Positions 1-9,135 are shown, numbered from the stretch's first letter. The stretch is 64,000 bases of DNA from Lysobacter lycopersici (GCF_007556775.1 NZ_CP041742.1:1440001-1504000); one strand, 5' to 3'. Made by a program: numbers and translations. Notes: generated by a model from the letters alone, not told the origin.

Positions 1-2
1 AG

Positions 3-164
3 CGCGACGTGCCGCCTTGCGACCTCGGCGATGCCTGTCCGCCGTATCCGAGCGATGCGCCGGCGATCTACGTGCTGGAGCTCAACGCGGGCGAAGCCGA
101 GCGTTTGCGGCTAGAGAACGGTGCGACGATCGAATTCGCACCGGATATCCAGCCTGCTCCGTAA
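3..164 (+). CDS. DUF192 family protein, C-terminal part
   Basis: This is the last 53 codons of a gene that begins outside the window. The reading frame runs from base 3 to a TAA at 162-164. The residues YVLELNAGEAERL followed by GATIEFAP match the end of DUF192 proteins, small periplasmic or secreted proteins of unknown function whose C-terminus reads roughly vLElpaGtaerlgl..Gd.v. The upstream CPPYPSD stretch fits the usual Cys/Pro-containing turn of the family. The following sirB1-like gene starts 55 bases downstream on the same strand, so the two could be co-transcribed. The identification rests on the C-terminal motif alone. Confidence 0.72.
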   Translation, partial: RDVPPCDLGDACPPYPSDAPAIYVLELNAGEAERLRLENGATIEFAPDIQPAP

Positions 165-219
165 TCCGGCGCGTCGCAAGGGGCTTGCACCGGCATGCGG
201 CAAGTCGCAGTCTCGCCAC

Positions 220-1062
220 ATGGCGATGCCGTATCCATTGCCGGACTGGAACCAGCTCGCGACGCTCGATGATGCGCGCCTGCCACTGCTCGCGACCGCG
301 CTGCTGATCGCGCGCGACGAATACCCGGACCTCGATCCAGACCTCTACGACACGCTGCTGCACAGCCATGCGGAAGCGCTGCGCGGCGAGATCGAGGCGA
401 TCGATTCGTGGCCGCTGAAGATGCAGGCGATCAACCACCATCTCTTCGACGAACTCGGCTACAGCGGCAACCACGATGAGTACTACGACCCGCGCAACAG
501 CTACCTCAACGAGGTCTGCGAGCGCCGGCTCGGCAACCCGATCTCGCTGGCGATGGTGCAGATCGACGTCGCGCGCAGGCTCGGCGTGCCACTGGACGGC
601 GTGTCGTTCCCCGGGCATTTCCTAGTGCGCCTGCCGGTCGGCGACAGCCTGCTGGTGATGGATCCGTTCAACCGCGGCCGCCCGCTGGACGAGGAGGAAT
701 TGCGCGAACGCGCGAGCAAGCATTTCGGCGGGGACGAGCCCGACGACGACGCGCTGCTGCGGATCCTGCATCCGGCCGGCAACCGCGCGATCCTGATGCG
801 GATCCTGCGCAACCTGCACGCCGCCTACGCGGAAGGCGAGGATTGGGAACGCGCGACGCGCAGCGCCGATCGCATCCTGCGCCTCGCGCCAGGCAACCGC
901 GAGGCCTTGCGCGACCGCGGTCTGGGCTACCTGGAACTCGGGCACGTACAAGGCGCGCGGGCCGACATCGCCAATTACCTGCAACGCAATCCGGAAGCGC
1001 CGGATGCGCCCGCCCTGCGCGAGCGGCTGGTGGAACTCGGCGGCCCGGGCCGGCCGCACTGA
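220..1062 (+). CDS. SirB1 family protein (transglutaminase-like plus TPR)
   Basis: The 280-residue protein has the SirB1 layout. An N-terminal transglutaminase-like region carries NPISLAMV near residue 106 and FPGHFLVR near residue 130. The C-terminal half (about 185-275) has helix-turn-helix TPR-like repeats ([24 protein letters not shown]). The typical papain-like Cys is not obvious, as is usual in SirB1 proteins, and their biochemical role is unknown. ATG at 220 was chosen because longer frames run back into the DUF192 gene; ATG at 226 is a second option. The gene ends 16 bases before the first arm of a large inverted structure that it shares with the convergent rubredoxin gene. Confidence 0.85.
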   Translation: MAMPYPLPDWNQLATLDDARLPLLATALLIARDEYPDLDPDLYDTLLHSHAEALRGEIEAIDSWPLKMQAINHHLFDELGYSGNHDEYYDPRNSYLNEVCERRLGNPISLAMVQIDVARRLGVPLDGVSFPGHFLVRLPVGDSLLVMDPFNRGRPLDEEELRERASKHFGGDEPDDDALLRILHPAGNRAILMRILRNLHAAYAEGEDWERATRSADRILRLAPGNREALRDRGLGYLELGHVQGARADIANYLQRNPEAPDAPALRERLVELGGPGRPH

Positions 1063-1077
1063 ACGATTACGGCACCA

Positions 1078-1222
1078 AGGAATCTCCGAATCACCGTCGC
1101 GAGCGAAGGCAGATTGCGGGCCGCCGGAGCACAGGAACCGGAGTTTACTTGGCTGTAAATGAGGATTCCGAGCACCGCCGGCGCGCGAAATGCCAAGCGC
1201 AGCAGGTGATTCGGAGATTCCT
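1078..1222 (-). repeat. Structured 3'-end element, copy 1 (long imperfect hairpin)
   Basis: A perfect 18-bp inverted repeat (1078-1095 and 1205-1222) encloses an imperfect rod with a small terminal hairpin, TTTAC-ttggct-GTAAA, around 1144-1160. Core blocks such as AGGATTCCGAGCACC and GGAGCACAGGAACC recur in copies 2 (47403-47539) and 3 (61469-61594). The right arm overlaps the rubredoxin stop codon (1221-1223), so on the minus strand the structure begins at the stop. It may end transcription of both convergent genes, but there is no run of T after the stem. Its function is unknown. Confidence 0.75.
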
Positions 1223-1412
1223 AAAGCGCCATCATCTCGAAATCGTCCTTGGTCACGCCGCAGTCCGGGCAGGTCCAAGTGTCCGGCACGTCTTCCCAGC
1301 GCGTGCCCGGCGGAATGCCCTCTTCGGGCAGGCCGGCGGCCTCGTCGTAGATGAAGCCGCAGACCACGCACATCCAGGTGCGGTAGGCGACGGCGGGAGC
1401 GGATTCGGACAT
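1221..1412 (-). CDS. Rubredoxin
   Basis: This 63-residue protein is a small iron-sulfur electron carrier. Two CxxCG knuckles bind a single Fe: CVVCG near residues 15-19 and CPDCG near 48-52. Between them lies the standard rubredoxin pattern [26 protein letters not shown], here interrupted for length as IYDEAAG...GIPPGT...DVPDTW. The length and the DDFEM C-terminus are typical. ATG at 1410-1412 is the only start giving a normal-length protein. The partner reductase is not in the window. The gene is convergent with the sirB1-like gene and divergent from thiE. Confidence 0.95.
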   Translation of the reverse strand: MSESAPAVAYRTWMCVVCGFIYDEAAGLPEEGIPPGTRWEDVPDTWTCPDCGVTKDDFEMMAL

Positions 1413-1476
1413 CGGGGCGCGATAATGCGAAGGACTGGCGCGATTGTCCCATCCCGCGCCGCCCTGCGGAAGCACG

Positions 1477-2127
1477 ATGTCGAAACCACGGCTCAAGCGC
1501 GGCCCCACGCTTCGAAAAGGCTTGTACCTCGTCACGCCCGACGCGACCGATCCTTCGTGCCTGCGCGAACGCGTGTTGCCGCTACTGCCGTTCACGGCCT
1601 GCCTGCAGTTGCGCTGCAAGTCGATGGGCCGCGAACGATTGCGCGAAGCCGCTTCGTTGCTGCGCGCGGACTGCCGCGGCGCCGGCGTGCCGTTCATCGT
1701 CAACGACGACGCCCGGCTCGCGCACGAAATCGGTGCCGATGGCGTGCACCTGGGCGAACACGACGGCGCCATCGCCGAGGCGCGCGCCCTGCTCGGCGGG
1801 AACGCGATCATCGGCGCGTCCTGCTACGACGACATGGGCCGCGCCCTCGACGCAGCGGAAGCCGGCGCGGATTACCTCGCGTTCGGCGCCTTCTTCCCCT
1901 CGCCGACCAAGCCGAATGCGCGTCGCGCGAGCATCGATCTGCTGCGCGACAGCAGCGAGCTCGGCCTCCCGCGCGTGGCGATCGGCGGCATCACCCCGGA
2001 CAATGCACGGCTGCTGGTCGACGCCGGCGCCGACCTGGTCGCGGTGATCAGCGGCGTGTTCGACGCGCCGGATCCAGCCAAAGCCGCACGCGCCTATCTT
2101 TCCTGTTTCGATATCGAGAACGCATGA
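1477..2127 (+). CDS. thiE: Thiamine phosphate synthase
   Basis: ThiE joins HMP-pyrophosphate and the thiazole phosphate carboxylate to give thiamine phosphate. The 216-residue protein is a TIM-barrel of normal size. It has GLYLVTPD near the N-terminus, the CLQLRCKSM strand (family QlR.K), [23 protein letters not shown] for substrate and Mg binding, a GASCYDD turn, [10 protein letters not shown], and [10 protein letters not shown] for the phosphate site. The start at 1477 skips 11 poorly conserved upstream codons. Its TGA overlaps the hemL ATG by the ATGA arrangement, so the two are translationally linked. The other thiamine gene here, thiC, is 30 kb away. Confidence 0.95.
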   Translation: MSKPRLKRGPTLRKGLYLVTPDATDPSCLRERVLPLLPFTACLQLRCKSMGRERLREAASLLRADCRGAGVPFIVNDDARLAHEIGADGVHLGEHDGAIAEARALLGGNAIIGASCYDDMGRALDAAEAGADYLAFGAFFPSPTKPNARRASIDLLRDSSELGLPRVAIGGITPDNARLLVDAGADLVAVISGVFDAPDPAKAARAYLSCFDIENA

Positions 2128-3416
2128 ACACCGAACGCTCGCACGAACTCTTTTCCCGCGCGCAAACCCTGATGCCCGGCGGCGTGAACTCGCCGGTGCG
2201 CGCGTTCAAGTCGGTGGGCGGCGAACCGTTCTTCGTGCAACGCGCGGACGGACCCTGCCTGTTCGACGTCGACGGCAACCGCTACATCGACTACGTCGGT
2301 TCCTGGGGACCGATGATCGTCGGCCACAACCATCCGAAGGTGCTGGAAGCGGTGATCGACACCGCGCGCAACGGCCTGTCGTTCGGCACCCCGAACCCGC
2401 TGGAAGTCACGATGGCCGAAACCATCGCGCGGCTGATCCCGAGTTGCGAAATGACGCGCATGGTCAACTCCGGTACGGAGGCCACGCTGTCGGCCATCCG
2501 CCTCGCCCGCGGCGCGACCGGCCGCAGCCGCATCGTCAAGTTCGAAGGCTGCTACCACGGCCATGGCGATTCCTTCCTGGTCAAGGCCGGCAGCGGCGCG
2601 CTGACCTTCGGCGTGCCGACCTCGCCCGGCGTGCCGAAAGCGCTGGCGGATCTGACGCTGACGCTGGCCTACAACGATTTCGATGGCGCGACGAAGCTGT
2701 TCGACGAATGCGGAAGCGATATCGCCGGCCTGATCGTTGAACCGGTCGTGGGCAACGCCAATTGCCTGCCGCCGCGCGACGGCTACCTGCGACATTTGCG
2801 CGATCTCTGCACGCAGCACGGCGCATTGCTGATCTTCGACGAAGTGATGACCGGTTTCCGCGTGGCGCTCGGCGGCGCGCAGGCACGTTACGGCGTGACC
2901 GCGGACCTGGTCACGTTCGGCAAGGTGATCGGTGGTGGCATGCCCGTCGGCGCCTACGGCGGCAGGCGCGAGCTGATGCAGCAGATCGCGCCGAGCGGCC
3001 CGATCTACCAGGCCGGAACGCTCAGCGGCAATCCGGTGGCGATGGCCGCGGGCCTGGCGATGCTGGAACTGATCCAGGTGCCTGGTTTCCACGAATCGCT
3101 GGAAGCGAAGACGAATGCGCTTTGCGATGGCCTCGAAACCGCTGCGCGCGAAGCCGGCGTGCCGTTCACCACGCAACGCGTCGGCGGCATGTTCGGCATG
3201 TTCTTCAGCGCGGAAAAGGTTGATACGTACGCGCAGGCGCTGGCCTGCAACACCGCCGCGTTCAACCGTTTCTTCCACGCCATGCTCGATCGCGGCGTGT
3301 ACCTGGCGCCGTCCGCGTTCGAAGCCGGCTTCATGTCCAGCGCGCACGACGATGCGGTGATCGCCGCGACCATCGAGGCGGCGCGCGGCGCGTTCGTCGA
3401 GGCGAAATCGGCATGA
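2124..3416 (+). CDS. hemL: Glutamate-1-semialdehyde 2,1-aminomutase
   Basis: HemL converts glutamate 1-semialdehyde to 5-aminolevulinate, the last step of C5-pathway ALA synthesis for haem. The 430-residue length is normal. Signatures are [12 protein letters not shown] at the N-terminus, [28 protein letters not shown], the [16 protein letters not shown] segment, [10 protein letters not shown], and the PLP lysine K267 in [14 protein letters not shown]. The start codon overlaps the thiE stop, and the hemL stop overlaps the start of the HAD gene. This gives a thiE-hemL-HAD-transsulfuration run with no gaps. Confidence 0.97.
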   Translation: MNTERSHELFSRAQTLMPGGVNSPVRAFKSVGGEPFFVQRADGPCLFDVDGNRYIDYVGSWGPMIVGHNHPKVLEAVIDTARNGLSFGTPNPLEVTMAETIARLIPSCEMTRMVNSGTEATLSAIRLARGATGRSRIVKFEGCYHGHGDSFLVKAGSGALTFGVPTSPGVPKALADLTLTLAYNDFDGATKLFDECGSDIAGLIVEPVVGNANCLPPRDGYLRHLRDLCTQHGALLIFDEVMTGFRVALGGAQARYGVTADLVTFGKVIGGGMPVGAYGGRRELMQQIAPSGPIYQAGTLSGNPVAMAAGLAMLELIQVPGFHESLEAKTNALCDGLETAAREAGVPFTTQRVGGMFGMFFSAEKVDTYAQALACNTAAFNRFFHAMLDRGVYLAPSAFEAGFMSSAHDDAVIAATIEAARGAFVEAKSA

Positions 3417-4057
3417 AGCGCCCGGCCTGCGTGCTGTTCGATCTCGACCACACGCTGGTGCACTACGACCATGCCGTGCGCGTTCGCACGCTGGCCGAAC
3501 GCTGCGGCGTAGAACCGCAGCGGGTGCTGGACGCGCTGACGCTTTCCGGGCTGGAACGCAATAGCGACCTCGGCCTGTTCGACGCGGAAGGCCATGCGCG
3601 CGAGCTTTCGCGCCGACTCGGCGTTGCGCTTTCGCTGGACGACTGCATCGCCGCGCGCACCGCCTCGATGGCGCCGATTGAGGATTGCGTGGCGATGGCC
3701 CATGCCGTGGCGCGGAACGCGCAAGTCGCGATCCTGACCAACAACGGGCTGATGGTGCGCGACCACCTGCACGCGCTGTGCCCGACGCTGTCGCCGCTGT
3801 TCGATGGTCGCGTGTTCTGTTCCGCCGAATTCGGCGCCGGCAAGCCGGACCCGGCGATTTTCCTGCGCAGCGCGGAACGCCTCGGCGTATCACCCGGCGA
3901 CATCCTGTTCATCGACGACAAGGCCGCGAATGCGGAAGCCGCGCGCCACGTCGGCATGGACGCGCTGCACTACGCCGGCCCGCAAGCCTTGCGCGTTTCC
4001 CTGCGCGAACGCGGCTTGCTCGAAAACGCCACGGAGGAAATCGCGCATGCGTCCTGA
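3413..4057 (+). CDS. HAD family hydrolase
   Basis: This 214-residue haloacid-dehalogenase-superfamily protein is probably a small-molecule phosphatase. All four motifs are visible: FDLDHTL (motif I, with nucleophile Asp at about residue 10), ILTNNG (motif II), a Lys in [10 protein letters not shown] (motif III) and [12 protein letters not shown] (motif IV). A helical cap lies between motifs I and II (about 20-85), as in subfamily I phosphoglycolate-phosphatase-like enzymes. Overlap with hemL (ATGA) and by 11 bases with the next gene shows operon membership. The substrate cannot be deduced; general metabolite phosphatase is the cautious call. Confidence 0.88.
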   Translation: MKRPACVLFDLDHTLVHYDHAVRVRTLAERCGVEPQRVLDALTLSGLERNSDLGLFDAEGHARELSRRLGVALSLDDCIAARTASMAPIEDCVAMAHAVARNAQVAILTNNGLMVRDHLHALCPTLSPLFDGRVFCSAEFGAGKPDPAIFLRSAERLGVSPGDILFIDDKAANAEAARHVGMDALHYAGPQALRVSLRERGLLENATEEIAHAS

Positions 4058-5165
4058 AACCATCGCGGTGCATGTCGGCAACGAGGCCGATCCCGCCACC
4101 GGTGCGGTCGCGCCGCCGATCCACCTCACCACGACCTTCCGCCACGGCCCCAGCGGCGAACGCGTCGCCGGCTACGAATACCAGCGCGAGGGCAACCCGA
4201 CCAACGACCGACTGCGCGAGGCACTGGCCGCGCTCGAAGGCGGCGAGGAAGCGCTGACCTTCGCTTCAGGCATGGCGTCGATGACCACGCTGCTGGAATC
4301 GCTGCCGAACGGCGCGCGCGTGCTGTTCCCGGACGACTGCTATTCCGGCCTGCGCATGCTGTTCCGCGAATTCCTGCCGGAACGCGGCATCGTGGCCGAC
4401 ATCGTGGACATGTCCGACCTGGCCGCAGTGCGCGCGGCATGCGCGCAGCCCATCGCGATGCTGTGGATCGAAACGCCTTCGAATCCACGGATGAAGATCA
4501 GCGACATCGCCGCGCTGGCGGACATCGGCCATGCGGCCGGCGCGCTGGTCGTCGCGGACAACACTTTCGCCACGCCCTTGCTGCAGCGTCCGCTGGCGCT
4601 GGGCGCGGACATCACCATGCACTCGACCACCAAGTATTTCGGCGGCCACAGCGACGTGCTCGGCGGCGCGCTGGCGTTCGCCCGCAACGACGAGTTCGCT
4701 GCCAGGGTCGCGCACCGGCTGCACGTCACCGGCGCGGTGCTGGCGCCGTTCAACGCCTGGCTTACGCTGCGCGGCTGTCGTTCGCTCGGTGCGCGCATGG
4801 CGATGCACTGTGCCAACGCGCGCAAGGTCGCCGAATTCCTCGCTTCGCACCCCAAGGTCGAACGCGTGAACTGGCCGGGCCTGCCCTCGCATCCGGGACA
4901 CGATGTCGCCGCGAAACAGATGCGCGATTTCGGCGGAATGATGAGCGTCGAAGTCCGCGGCGGGCGCGAAGCGGCGCTGGCGGTGGCCGGCAAGCTGCGC
5001 GTGTTCACCAATGCGACCTCGCTCGGCGGTTGCGAATCGCTGGTCGAGCACCGCGCCTCGGTCGAAGGCCCGCAACCGTTCTCGCCGCAGAACCTACTGC
5101 GGGTGTCGGTGGGGCTGGAAGATGCCGAGGACTTGATCGCCGATCTCGCCCAAGCCCTCATCTGA
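4047..5165 (+). CDS. Transsulfuration-family PLP enzyme (cystathionine gamma-synthase/lyase type)
   Basis: This 372-residue fold-type I PLP enzyme belongs to the Cys/Met metabolism family. It shows AVAPPIHLTTTF and YEYQREGNPTNDRLREALAAL at the N-terminus, the ALTFASGMASM phosphate-binding loop, IETPSNP, ADNTFATP, the PLP lysine K196 in STTKYFGGHSDVLGG, and SLGGCESL and HRASVE near the C-terminus. Gamma-synthase, beta-lyase and gamma-lyase share these features, so the exact reaction is undecided. ATG at 4047 lies inside the end of the HAD gene. The TGA ends exactly where the stop of the convergent glyoxalase gene begins. Confidence 0.9.
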   Translation: MRPETIAVHVGNEADPATGAVAPPIHLTTTFRHGPSGERVAGYEYQREGNPTNDRLREALAALEGGEEALTFASGMASMTTLLESLPNGARVLFPDDCYSGLRMLFREFLPERGIVADIVDMSDLAAVRAACAQPIAMLWIETPSNPRMKISDIAALADIGHAAGALVVADNTFATPLLQRPLALGADITMHSTTKYFGGHSDVLGGALAFARNDEFAARVAHRLHVTGAVLAPFNAWLTLRGCRSLGARMAMHCANARKVAEFLASHPKVERVNWPGLPSHPGHDVAAKQMRDFGGMMSVEVRGGREAALAVAGKLRVFTNATSLGGCESLVEHRASVEGPQPFSPQNLLRVSVGLEDAEDLIADLAQALI

Positions 5166-5597
5166 TCACCAGCTTCCCGTATTCGGCATCGACGCCCACG
5201 GCTCGCGCGGCGGCAGTTGGCCGTCCTGCAACAGCTCGACCGAGACCAGGTCCGGCGAACGCACGAACGCCATGTGCCCGTCGCGCGGCGGGCGGTTGAT
5301 CGCGTAACCCATCGCCTGCAGGCGTTCGCACGTGGCATAGATATCGGCGACGCGGAACGCGAGGTGGCCGAAATTGCGCGCGCTGCCGTAGTCCTCGGTT
5401 TTCCCGGCTTCATCCGGCCAGTTGTAGGTCAACTCGATTTCCGCATCCGGCGTTTCGTCCGCGGCGACGAAGACCAGCGTGTAGCGGCCCACCTGGTTTT
5501 CGATCCGCCGGGTTTCGCGCAGGCCGAGGCCTTGGCAGTAGAACCGCAGCGAGGCATCGAGGTCGCGCACGCGGACCATGGTGTGCAGGTATTTCAT
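5166..5597 (-). CDS. gloA: Lactoylglutathione lyase (glyoxalase I)
   Basis: GloA isomerises the hemithioacetal of methylglyoxal and glutathione to S-lactoylglutathione. The 143-residue protein has the two-module vicinal-oxygen-chelate fold. Metal ligands expected for the family are present: His5 in LHTMVRV, Glu in IELTYNW, His in FGHLAFRV and Glu in SVELLQ near the C-terminus. FYCQGLGLRE and GYAINRPPRDG also match. It lies directly before (on the minus strand, upstream of) the SDR/kinase-like pair with 9 bases between coding ends. It abuts the stop of the convergent transsulfuration gene without a single spare base. Confidence 0.93.
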   Translation of the reverse strand: MKYLHTMVRVRDLDASLRFYCQGLGLRETRRIENQVGRYTLVFVAADETPDAEIELTYNWPDEAGKTEDYGSARNFGHLAFRVADIYATCERLQAMGYAINRPPRDGHMAFVRSPDLVSVELLQDGQLPPREPWASMPNTGSW

Positions 5598-5606
5598 CGA
5601 TCGCTC

Positions 5607-6422
5607 CTACAGGAACAGATCGGGCAGCAGCGGCCGCCCGGGTTCGACCGCGTATTGCCCGAAATCGGTTTCGCCCGCTACGCGCAGCACGTCCTCGTCG
5701 ATCAGGAAGTTGCCGCTGAAGCCGCGCGCATCGCGAACCAGCACCGCATGCGCGGCATCGGCGACGATCTGCGGCGTGCGGCAATTACGCGCATCGACGC
5801 CGGGGATCATGTTGATCGCATCGGTGGCGATCACGGTGCGCGGCCACAACGCATTGACCGCCACGCCCTGCGCGCCGAATTCGCCGGCAAGCCCGAGGGT
5901 GACGAAGCTCATGCCCATCTTCGCCAGCGTATAGCCGGTGTGCGGTGCCCACCATTTCGGATCCAGCGAAGGCGGCGGCGCCAGGGTGAGGATGTGCGGA
6001 TTCGCGGACTCGAGCAGGTGCGGCAGGCAGGCTTGCGCGCACAGGAAGCTGCCGCGCGCGTTGACCTGCTGCATCAGGTCGAAGCGCTTCATCGGCGTGT
6101 CCAGCGCGCCGCGCAGCCAGATCGCGCTGGCGTTGTTGACGAGGATGTCGATGCCGCCGAATGCCGCGACCGTCGCGTCGACTGCGGTGCGGACTTCGTC
6201 TTCCTCGCGAATGTCGCATTTCAATGCGAGGCCGCGCCCGCCAGCTTCGTTCACCGCCTCGACCGCGCTGTGGATGGTGCCGGGCAACTTGGGATTCGGT
6301 ACTGAGGACTTCGCCGCGATCGCGACATTGGCCCCGTCGCGCGCCGCGCGCGTGGCGATGGCGAGGCCGATGCCGCGCGAGGCGCCGGTGATGAACAGGG
6401 TTTTACCGGCGAGTGTGGTCAT
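5607..6422 (-). CDS. Short-chain dehydrogenase, HSDL2-like
   Basis: This 271-residue SDR oxidoreductase has the nucleotide site TGASRGIG (residues 12-19), NNAS at 96-99 and the catalytic pair Y164-xxx-K168. The stretch APPPSLDPKWWAPHTGYTLAK resembles human HSDL2-type proteins, where prolines occupy the place of the usual catalytic Ser. The C-terminal part lacks an SCP2 domain, unlike the animal protein. The substrate is unknown; members of this group are thought to act in lipid metabolism. The ATG overlaps the stop of the upstream kinase-like gene (ATGA), so the two are co-translated. Confidence 0.88.
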   Translation of the reverse strand: MTTLAGKTLFITGASRGIGLAIATRAARDGANVAIAAKSSVPNPKLPGTIHSAVEAVNEAGGRGLALKCDIREEDEVRTAVDATVAAFGGIDILVNNASAIWLRGALDTPMKRFDLMQQVNARGSFLCAQACLPHLLESANPHILTLAPPPSLDPKWWAPHTGYTLAKMGMSFVTLGLAGEFGAQGVAVNALWPRTVIATDAINMIPGVDARNCRTPQIVADAAHAVLVRDARGFSGNFLIDEDVLRVAGETDFGQYAVEPGRPLLPDLFL

Positions 6423-7084
6423 GGCTTCGGTCCCTGTCCTTCGTTGTCTTCCCAACGCAGCAATTTGCGGGTGATGAAGCGATACACCGGTTTGCCGGTG
6501 GCGAACCATGCGTCGCGCAACCACGAATGCCGTTTCAACAGGTGTTTCTCGGTCGGCGTCAATGCTTCCGGGCAATAGGTGCGCTTGTGCTTGAGCAGGT
6601 GGCGCAGGTCCTCGCGGAACAACAGGCGCATCCGGCGCGCGCGCGGCGGGCCGGCGACCGCGAGCTGGAAGTCGGTGAGCCCGGGCGAACCGTCGGCGAG
6701 CACCAGCCAGTTCGCTTCCTTGGCGAGGTCGTTGTGGGCGATGCCGGCGCGATGCAGGCGCTGCAACAGGCGGTGCGCGTCGCGGAACCAGCGCGCATCG
6801 CCGCGCGGCGGTCGCTGGTGCATCGCCGCGCCATCGAGGTAACTGCGGTCGAGCACGCGGCCGTCCCAGCACAACAGGTGCGGCATGGACGGAAGATGGC
6901 GCACCCGACGCAGCGCGCGCGCCTCGCGCCGCGCCAGTGCCCATGCCGGCAAGCGCAGCCACCACGGCACGTGGCGCAGGTCGCGGCGCACGAAGCGCGT
7001 GCCGTCCGCGCCTTGCATCAGCGCGATGCGGCCGAAGCTGTCCGCCTTTAATGCCTCGATTTCGATGTCGCCGGCCGGTTGCAT
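6419..7084 (-). CDS. Small protein-kinase-fold protein (RIO/WaaP-like)
   Basis: This 221-residue protein has a reduced kinase fold. The catalytic loop reads HNDLAKEANW (117-125), equivalent to HxDlkxxN, and TDF at 137-139 takes the place of DFG. A Lys/Arg-rich N-terminal lobe precedes it (RFVRRDLRHVPWW). Such proteins are annotated as RIO1- or lipopolysaccharide-kinase-like; some phosphorylate LPS heptose, others have no known substrate. ATG at 7084 was preferred over a TTG at 7114 that would run into the divergent promoter. It overlaps the SDR gene by 4 bases. Confidence 0.7.
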   Translation of the reverse strand: MQPAGDIEIEALKADSFGRIALMQGADGTRFVRRDLRHVPWWLRLPAWALARREARALRRVRHLPSMPHLLCWDGRVLDRSYLDGAAMHQRPPRGDARWFRDAHRLLQRLHRAGIAHNDLAKEANWLVLADGSPGLTDFQLAVAGPPRARRMRLLFREDLRHLLKHKRTYCPEALTPTEKHLLKRHSWLRDAWFATGKPVYRFITRKLLRWEDNEGQGPKP

Positions 7085-7137
7085 GCGCGCAGTGTAGGCG
7101 AGCCACGGCCGCAATCTTCTGCTGCGATAATCGGCCG

Positions 7138-9135
7138 ATGCAGGCCCTGCACGTCGATGCCCTCGTCGCCTGGATCGGAGCGCACCCGCTCGCCGCGGGC
7201 GGGCTGGTGTTCCTGATCGCGTTCTGCGACGCGCTCGCCGTGGTGGGCATCGTGGTGCCGGCGCTGCCGCTGCTGTTCGCGGTCGGGGTGATGATCGGGC
7301 TCGGCCACGTGTCCGGGCCGTACGCGCTCGCGGCCGCGGCCTGCGGCGCCTTCGCCGGCGACGCGCTGAGTTTCTGGATCGGCCGGCGTTTCGGCCCGCG
7401 CCTGCGCGGCATGTGGCCGTTTTCGCGCTATCCGCAATTGCTCGACCGCGGCGAACGCCTGTTCCGGCGCCACGGCAGCAAGGGCATCGTCATCGCGCGC
7501 TTCGTAGGCGCGGTGCGGCCGTTCGTGCCCGCGGTCGCCGGCATGCTGCGGATGCCGCTGCGCCGCTACCTGCCGATGAGCGCGTTCGCCGCCGTCGCCT
7601 GGGCCGCGTGCTTCCTCGCGCCGGGCTGGCTGTTCGGCGCGTCCTACGATGCGGTGGCCGCGGTCGCGGATCGCCTCGCGCTGGCCTTGCTCGCGTTGCT
7701 GGCCGCGCTCGCGCTGGCGTGGGCGGCAGTGCTGTACACGTGGCGCTGGTTCGCCGGCCACGCCGACCGCCTGCTCGCGCAACTCCTGCGCTGGTCGCGC
7801 GCGCATCCGCGGCTGGGGCGTTACGCGCAAGCGATGGTCGATCCCAACCGGCCGGAATCGGCTTCGTTGCTGGTGCTCGCGACGATGCTGCTCGCCATCG
7901 GCTGGGCGGGTTTTGCGTGGCTGGCCGCGGTGCTCGCGCGCGGCGGTCCGTTGCTGCTGGATCGCTGGGTCGACGCGAGCATGCGCACGCTGCGCAATCC
8001 GCTCGCAGACCGCTTGATGGCGGCGCTGGCATCGCTGGGCGACCGCGAGGTGCTGGTGCCGGCCTGCGCGCTCGCGCTGCTGTGGCTGCTGTGGCGAAAG
8101 CGCTGGATGGCGGCCGTGCACTGGCTGGCCGCGCTCGGCTTCGGGCTTGGGCTCACCGCGTTGCTCGGCGCGTCGATCCACATGCCGGCGCCGCCCGGTG
8201 CGAACGCCGCATTCGGCTTCCCGTCCATCGCGGTGACGATGGCGACGATCGCGTTCGGTTTCTTCGCGATCCTGATCGCGCGCGAACTGCCGGGCCGCCG
8301 GCGCGTATGGCCCTACCTGCTCGCCGCGGTGGTGGTGGCGACGCTCGGCTTCGCCCGGCTCTACCTCGGCATGCACTGGCTCAGCGACATCGCCGGCGGC
8401 GCGCTGCTCGGCATCGCGTGGTTGCTGTTGCTCGGCCTTGCCTATCGCCGCCACGTCGCGCGTTCGTTCTGGATGCGGCCGCTGGCGTGGACGTTCTACG
8501 GCGCATTCGCCGTCGCCGCGTTGTGGCATGCGCCGCGCGCGGCCACGCCCTTGCTCGCGCGCCTGGAATCGTCGCCGCCGGCCGTGCGATCCATCGATGC
8601 GGACGCGTGGTGGGCCGGAACCGCGGCCGTTCCCGCGCCCGAAGCGCGCCGCAGGCTCGACGTGCAGGTCGCCGGCCCGCTGCAACCGCTCGCGCAACGG
8701 CTGCGCGAACGCGGCTGGCGCGCGCAACGGCAGGCGAACTGGGTCGACGTGCTCGGCCTGCTCGACGAGGAACGCGCGGCGTCCGAGCAACCCGTGCTGC
8801 CCGGCACCCTGGACGCGCAGGCGGAAACCCTGCTGCTGCGTCGCCGCGGTCCGCGTCCCGGCACCCTGCAGGTCCTGCGCCTGTGGCGCGTGCCGACACG
8901 GCTTGGCGATGGCACGCCGCTATGGCTCGGCGGCACGCAAGCGCTGGCCTGGACGCAGCCGTTGCATGCGTTCGGGCTGTGGCGGCCGGTCGACGACGGC
9001 GGCGCGGCGCACGATGCGCTGCGCGCGGCGCTCGGCGACGCGTTCCCCGTGCGCGAATCGGACATCGACGGCACGCGCGTGCTGCGCGTGCGCACCGATG
9101 CGGCGGCAACTCAGGCGGAACGCGTTCCGAAATAG
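7138..9135 (+). CDS. DedA / PAP2 / LssY-C fusion membrane protein
   Basis: This 665-residue inner-membrane protein has three parts. Residues about 1-200 form a DedA domain (FCDALAVVGIVVPALPLLFAVG, GDALSFWIGRRFG and the FVGAVRPFVPAVAGM arginine motif). Residues about 230-450 form a PAP2-type bundle of membrane helices. Residues about 490-665 form a soluble LssY-like C-terminal domain. In the PAP2 part the third motif is present in reduced form (ARLYLGMHWLSD, H413 and D417). The PSGH motif is PSIA (362-365) and the KxxxxxxRP motif is missing, so phosphatase activity is doubtful. The gene overlaps the convergent membrane-protein gene by 25 bases. Confidence 0.85.
   Translation: MQALHVDALVAWIGAHPLAAGGLVFLIAFCDALAVVGIVVPALPLLFAVGVMIGLGHVSGPYALAAAACGAFAGDALSFWIGRRFGPRLRGMWPFSRYPQLLDRGERLFRRHGSKGIVIARFVGAVRPFVPAVAGMLRMPLRRYLPMSAFAAVAWAACFLAPGWLFGASYDAVAAVADRLALALLALLAALALAWAAVLYTWRWFAGHADRLLAQLLRWSRAHPRLGRYAQAMVDPNRPESASLLVLATMLLAIGWAGFAWLAAVLARGGPLLLDRWVDASMRTLRNPLADRLMAALASLGDREVLVPACALALLWLLWRKRWMAAVHWLAALGFGLGLTALLGASIHMPAPPGANAAFGFPSIAVTMATIAFGFFAILIARELPGRRRVWPYLLAAVVVATLGFARLYLGMHWLSDIAGGALLGIAWLLLLGLAYRRHVARSFWMRPLAWTFYGAFAVAALWHAPRAATPLLARLESSPPAVRSIDADAWWAGTAAVPAPEARRRLDVQVAGPLQPLAQRLRERGWRAQRQANWVDVLGLLDEERAASEQPVLPGTLDAQAETLLLRRRGPRPGTLQVLRLWRVPTRLGDGTPLWLGGTQALAWTQPLHAFGLWRPVDDGGAAHDALRAALGDAFPVRESDIDGTRVLRVRTDAAATQAERVPK

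Noticed and set aside
1078..1222. Integron attC site
   Set aside because: Gene-end position and imperfect palindrome fit, but no RYYYAAC/GTTRRRY core sites or integrase are seen, and the strands pair over their whole length.
1078..1222. MITE with terminal inverted repeats
   Set aside because: Terminal repeats differ completely among the three copies and no target-site duplication is shared.
1444..1476. Longer thiE start at 1444
   Set aside because: The extra residues [11 protein letters not shown] are not family-like and the ATG at 1477 gives the normal length.
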